Shown piece by piece: positions 7,756 through 10,118 of a stretch of DNA of 10,118 nt (positions within the stretch are counted from its first letter, which is position 1; each line of letters begins with the position of its first letter). Position numbers and translations under genes: made by a program. The notes under the pieces were generated by a model that did no database searches, was not told the origin of the DNA, and saw only the letters and a program-made list of their open reading frames with translations. The stretch is from Betaproteobacteria bacterium (GTDB lineage: Bacteria > Pseudomonadota > Gammaproteobacteria > Burkholderiales > SG8-41), in assembly GCA_021414185.1 (NCBI GenBank), contig JAIOOZ010000232.1, positions 1-10,118 on the forward strand, in the 5' to 3' direction.

Positions 7756-7763
7756 ATCTATGT

Positions 7764-8198
7764 TTAATCGTCATCACGCGAGAACCGGGAGTATCGGTCC
7801 TGGATTTCAAAAATACCCATGCCCGCCAGCATGGCAATCGTAAAGATCAGGGGCTTGCTGCCGCCTGTTGCCAGCGACGCCACGGCCGGCCCGGGACAGT
7901 ACCCGGCGAGACCCCAGCCAACACCGAACACCAGTGCGCCGAAGACCAGTCGCCGGTCAATGGACCGGGCAGGTGCCGGACTCATGGGCCCCCCCAGAAT
8001 TGCCTGTTGACGCGTCGCGGCATAGCGAAAGGCAAAAATGCCGACCAGAATCGCGCCACCCATGACAAAAGCCAGCGACGGATCCCACTTGCCGCCGAGG
8101 TCAAGAAAACCGATCACCTTCGATGGATCGGTCATGCCTGAAACAATCAAGCCAAGTCCGAATACCAGGCCGCTGAGCATTGCCATCACTAATTGCAC
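7764..8198 (-). CDS. YeeE/YedE-family membrane protein, second of the pair (DUF6691/PmpB-like)
   Basis: A 144-residue integral membrane protein. Conserved blocks are the N-terminal SGMTDPSKVIGFLDL (20-34) and FGVGWGLAGYCPGPA (91-105) with Cys101, signatures of the half-size YeeE/YedE partners annotated DUF6691 or PmpB. About four hydrophobic segments are visible. Full-length YeeE proteins take up thiosulfate through conserved cysteines; half-size pairs such as this are thought to form a similar sulfur-compound channel, but the substrate here is not shown. The start is probably the GTG at 8196-8198, because AAGGAG (8205-8210) stands 6 nt upstream. A TTG further up (8216) would lie upstream of that site. 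The AAGGAG overlaps the stop codon of the preceding gene, implying coupled translation. The tail RFSRDDD is short and charged. Confidence 0.88.
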   Translation of the reverse strand: MQLVMAMLSGLVFGLGLIVSGMTDPSKVIGFLDLGGKWDPSLAFVMGGAILVGIFAFRYAATRQQAILGGPMSPAPARSIDRRLVFGALVFGVGWGLAGYCPGPAVASLATGGSKPLIFTIAMLAGMGIFEIQDRYSRFSRDDD

Positions 8199-8208
8199 GA
8201 TGCTCTCC

Positions 8209-8637
8209 TTAACCAATCAGATGACGCATGATGAACACCGTGACAAAGCCGGCCAGCATGAATGAGGCGGTCGCGACCATGGAGCGGGGCGAGAGTCGTG
8301 ACAGACCGCAAACACCATGCCCACTGGTGCAGCCAGAGCCATAACGGGTACCGGCACCCACCAGCAGACCCGCCACGACAAGCGTGGTGACGCTGGCATC
8401 GACGTGCACTTGGGGTAAACGCGCGGCAAGTCCATAAACGACCGGCGCACCCAGCAAACCCGCTACGAACGCAATCCGCCAGCCGATATCGCCGGCAGCG
8501 GGCCGCAATAATCCGCCGAGGATGCCGCTGATACCGGCAACCCTTCCGTTGAACAGCAGGAACATTGCCGCGGCGACGCCGATCAACAACCCACCTGCCA
8601 GGGATGACCATGGCGTGAAGTGTTCAATATCAATCAT
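8209..8637 (-). CDS. YeeE/YedE-family membrane protein, first of the pair (PmpA-like)
   Basis: A 142-residue integral membrane protein with about four hydrophobic segments. The hallmark is TRYGSGCTSGHGVCGLSRLS (97-116), with C103 and C110, the conserved cysteine-glycine signature of the sulfur-transport (YeeE/YedE) family. An NGRVAGISGILGGLL block (30-44) is also typical. It probably works with the second half-size protein encoded directly downstream, as one pseudo-dimeric channel for a sulfur compound (inference from family knowledge). Two ATGs stand in tandem (8640 and 8637). The second was chosen because AGGAG (8644-8648) is 6 nt from it but only 3 nt from the first. Either start overlaps the TGA of the upstream truncated YHS reading frame, so translation is probably coupled. 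Confidence 0.9.
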   Translation of the reverse strand: MIDIEHFTPWSSLAGGLLIGVAAAMFLLFNGRVAGISGILGGLLRPAAGDIGWRIAFVAGLLGAPVVYGLAARLPQVHVDASVTTLVVAGLLVGAGTRYGSGCTSGHGVCGLSRLSPRSMVATASFMLAGFVTVFIMRHLIG

Positions 8638-8750
8638 CATTCTCTCCTGGGTGATGGTGCACGGAACTGCCTGCGGTGGCCCGGGATTTCGCTGACGCGT
8701 GTCGCGGTTCGCTCGTTGACCTGCATGCCACACACCGGATCAGTTGCCAT
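8637..8750 (-). CDS. Truncated YHS-domain ORF (37 codons), leader of the YeeE/YedE-copA cluster
   Basis: The ORF begins MATDPVCGMQVNE, the classic start of a YHS metal-binding domain and nearly identical to the start of CopA. Its leader carries the same kind of ribosome-binding site (GAGGC, 7 nt before ATG). Similarity to the CopA YHS domain can be followed to S-E-I-P-G....F (against S-E-F-S-G....F). The expected second half, with FCCAGC and the F..NP segment, is then missing and the ORF ends RAPSPRRE. The stop TGA overlaps the tandem ATGs of the next gene. A complete YHS domain is about 45 residues, so this is a remnant or a short leader peptide; only one cysteine (C7) remains. Whether the peptide has a job or only serves translational coupling cannot be told. 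Confidence 0.65.
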   Translation of the reverse strand: MATDPVCGMQVNERTATRVSEIPGHRRQFRAPSPRRE

Positions 8751-8766
8751 GGTCTTGCCTCGATTC
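8711..8766 (-). repeat. 56-bp direct repeat, copy at the start of the truncated YHS ORF
   Basis: This is the partner of 7700-7755, with 4 mismatches in 56. Three of them lie in the leader between the ribosome-binding site and the ATG region, and one is in the coding part. Beyond it the two copies diverge quickly. Confidence 0.9.
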
Positions 8767-8781
8767 GTTATTCTTAATTCC

Positions 8782-8813
8782 CGAATACACCGTCGTACGG
8801 TTACCCGATTCAA
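8782..8813 (-). promoter_or_regulatory. Candidate promoter with dyad operator upstream of the YHS/YeeE/copA cluster
   Basis: On the minus strand TTGAAT (8808-8813) could be a -35 and TATTCG/GTATTC (8782-8788) a poor -10, with a long spacer of 19-20 nt. Inside the spacer lies a perfect inverted repeat ACCGT-ACG-ACGGT (8789-8801). A dyad within an over-long spacer is the layout of MerR-family (for example CueR) promoters. The dyad is about 3 nt off the spacer centre, the -10 is weak, and the usual CueR box is not recognised. The 71-nt gap between the PAP2 gene and the YHS ORF is the natural place for such a promoter. Confidence 0.35.
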
Positions 8814-8821
8814 CTCTCCGC

Positions 8822-9580
8822 TCACGCACGGCCAGGGGACAACATCAAGCGGCGGCGCAATACTTCCACTGCGGTCAGACAGAGCGCGAGCCACGCAGTG
8901 CCTGCCGCCATTGCGCCCATGACGTCGCTCAGGTAATGCGCGCCGAGATACATCCGGCTCAGCGCGACCGCGAGAATGAGCGAGATCGTCAATGCCGCTA
9001 TGAAAAAGCGCCACCGCCAGGCCGCGATTCTCCAGATGAGAAAAACCGCGACGTAACCGTAGATTATTGTCGCCATCATGGTGTGCCCGCTGGGAAAGCT
9101 TGGGTCGGTCAGTGCCATCAGCGGATCTGCCCATCCAGGCCGCGCTCTGCCGAACAAATTCTTCAACAACAGGTTGAGGAGCATGCCGCCGGCAACGGCC
9201 AACACCAGCCCCATCAGCCCATGCCACTGCCGCTTCCATAGCAAAAGGCAGCCCATGAGCGCGGACAGGATGCAGACTGTCTCTGTTGACCCAAGCACCG
9301 ACGCCAATTGCATTGCCTTGGTGAAAGCCGGATTCGAGTGCAAACGAAACCATTCCGAGATGAAAGCATCGACGAGGACAAGCGGGTCGCCCGTGATCAG
9401 GTCTTCGGAGATGCCGCCGAAAATCCACACCGCTCCGACCAGAAACACGGTGCCAATGGTGAGATACAGGCCAAACAAGCCTTCCGGTGACAGGCGTGCC
9501 TGTACGAACGAAAGCTGCCGGGGAAATCGAAGTTGTAAGAACTGCCTGAACTCTGCGGCTGTCACGTAGCAAGTTTCCAT
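8822..9580 (-). CDS. PAP2-family membrane phosphatase
   Basis: A 252-residue integral membrane protein with about six hydrophobic segments. The three phosphatase motifs are present and intact: KNLFGRARP (140-148, KxxxxxxRP), PSGH (163-166), and SRMYLGAHYLSD (208-219, SRxxxxxHxxxD) with the nucleophilic His215 and Asp219. Members remove phosphate from lipid phosphates such as undecaprenyl pyrophosphate or phosphatidate at the periplasmic face; which lipid is used here is unknown. The ATG at 9578-9580 lacks a good ribosome-binding site, and an inverted repeat CGAAA-ATC-TTTCG (9584-9596) lies just before it, so the exact start is less sure. It stands 91 nt after the RND pump gene and before the copper ATPase cluster in the same direction, so a cell-envelope role in the metal response is possible but unproven. 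Confidence 0.92.
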   Translation of the reverse strand: METCYVTAAEFRQFLQLRFPRQLSFVQARLSPEGLFGLYLTIGTVFLVGAVWIFGGISEDLITGDPLVLVDAFISEWFRLHSNPAFTKAMQLASVLGSTETVCILSALMGCLLLWKRQWHGLMGLVLAVAGGMLLNLLLKNLFGRARPGWADPLMALTDPSFPSGHTMMATIIYGYVAVFLIWRIAAWRWRFFIAALTISLILAVALSRMYLGAHYLSDVMGAMAAGTAWLALCLTAVEVLRRRLMLSPGRA

Positions 9581-9671
9581 TCTCGAAAATCTTTCGCAAC
9601 GCTATCACGTTGGGGGCGATCAAATCCGTACGCCGTCGAACATTGGGTGATTGTCAGGTGCGCAGGGCAAG

Positions 9672-10118
9672 TCAAGGTTTCGTCGCCGTGCGCGGTCTGC
9701 GCATCAACAGATAAGCCACCGGGATCACGAACATCGACAGCAATGGCGCCGTAATCATGCCGCCGACCATGGGCGCCGCGATTCGCTGCATGACCTCGGA
9801 GCCGGTCCCGGCGCCGAACATGATCGGCAACAGCCCGGCGATGATCACGGCCACGGTCATCGCTTTTGGCCGCACGCGCAGCACTGCGCCTTCGCGGATG
9901 GCGTCTTCAAGTGCATCGAGCGAGGGCGCCCCGCCTGACGCCAGCCGTGCGTCCCAAGCGTGCCTTAGATAGAGCAGCATGATCACGCCGAATTCGGCGG
10001 ACACGCCGGCCAGTGCGATGAATCCGACCGCGCTTGCCACCGAAATATTGTGTCCGAGCGCAAACAGCAGCCAGAAACCACCAACCAGAGCGAAAGGCAG
10101 CGTGGCCATGATGAGCAG
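9672..10118 (-). CDS. cusA: CusA-like heavy-metal efflux RND pump (C-terminal 148 residues)
   Basis: The frame is open to the right edge of the window and ends in TGA at 9672-9674. The fragment carries the last transmembrane segments of a proton-driven RND pump. GFIALAGVSAEFGVIMLLYL is the transmembrane block typical of the heavy-metal (HME) Cu/Ag group. RPKAMTV, then LLPIMFGAGTGSEVMQRIAAP and VGGMITAPLLSMFVIPVAYLLM, form the standard CusA/SilA ending. In Cus systems the trimer works with a periplasmic adaptor (CusB) and an outer-membrane channel (CusC) to expel Cu(I) or Ag(I); those genes would lie beyond the window if present. The metal cannot be proved because the methionine pair in the periplasmic cleft is not included. 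Co-location with a copper ATPase supports copper. Confidence 0.9.
   Translation of the reverse strand: MLIMATLPFALVGGFWLLFALGHNISVASAVGFIALAGVSAEFGVIMLLYLRHAWDARLASGGAPSLDALEDAIREGAVLRVRPKAMTVAVIIAGLLPIMFGAGTGSEVMQRIAAPMVGGMITAPLLSMFVIPVAYLLMRRPRTATKP

Noticed and set aside
7700..8766. Mobile element delimited by the 56-bp repeats
   Set aside because: No transposase, integrase or inverted terminal repeats lie between them, and the repeats coincide with coding starts, so gene duplication explains them better.
8751..9623. Long minus-strand open frame that runs in frame into the truncated YHS ORF and would give a 328-residue protein
   Set aside because: Its upstream part overlaps the PAP2 gene in another frame and has no recognisable motif. 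Only the last 37 codons, behind their own ribosome-binding site, resemble a known domain.

Overview
The window looks like a piece of a GC-rich betaproteobacterial chromosome, probably Burkholderiales-like. The grounds are the tandem stand-alone tripartite-tricarboxylate (Bug/TctC) receptors, the CusA-type RND pump and the general protein flavour. No rRNA or other phylogenetic marker is present, so this is inference. No tRNA, rRNA, CRISPR array, insertion sequence or phage gene was recognised, and coding density is high.

Left part (1-889, + strand): the last 47 codons of an alpha/beta hydrolase resembling haloacetate dehalogenases are followed 35 nt later by a complete glutathione S-transferase-like gene. 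They probably form one transcript. It converges on the next block at 890-937, where a perfect 7-bp hairpin sits.

Middle part (938-5315, all - strand, read right to left): a short-chain dehydrogenase/reductase, two TctC/Bug periplasmic solute receptors and a 531-residue protein with four rhodanese modules. Spacing is 3 nt and 26 nt between the first three genes, then 103 nt. The reductase is broken: its two halves lie in different frames, and about 20-26 codons expected between them are missing. No TctA or TctB membrane genes accompany the receptors.

Right part (5400-10118, all - strand): a copper-handling cluster. In order of transcription it holds the C-terminus of a CusA-like heavy-metal RND pump, a PAP2-family membrane phosphatase, a 37-codon truncated YHS-domain ORF, two small YeeE/YedE-family membrane proteins, and a copper-type P1B ATPase (CopA) with N-terminal YHS and heavy-metal-binding modules in place of the usual HMA domains. 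The truncated YHS ORF and the copA start share a 56-bp imperfect direct repeat covering leader, ribosome-binding site and first codons. The repeat brackets the YeeE/YedE pair. The last four ORFs are tightly spaced, with stop/start or stop/Shine-Dalgarno overlaps, so they look co-translated.

Working model (inference): CusA exports copper from the periplasm or across the outer membrane, CopA pumps Cu(I) from the cytoplasm, and the YeeE/YedE pair moves a sulfur compound in the same response. The most unusual points are the duplicated YHS start module around the YeeE/YedE pair, the truncated YHS leader, the disrupted reductase with an atypical active site, and the four-module rhodanese with cysteines in only two modules.
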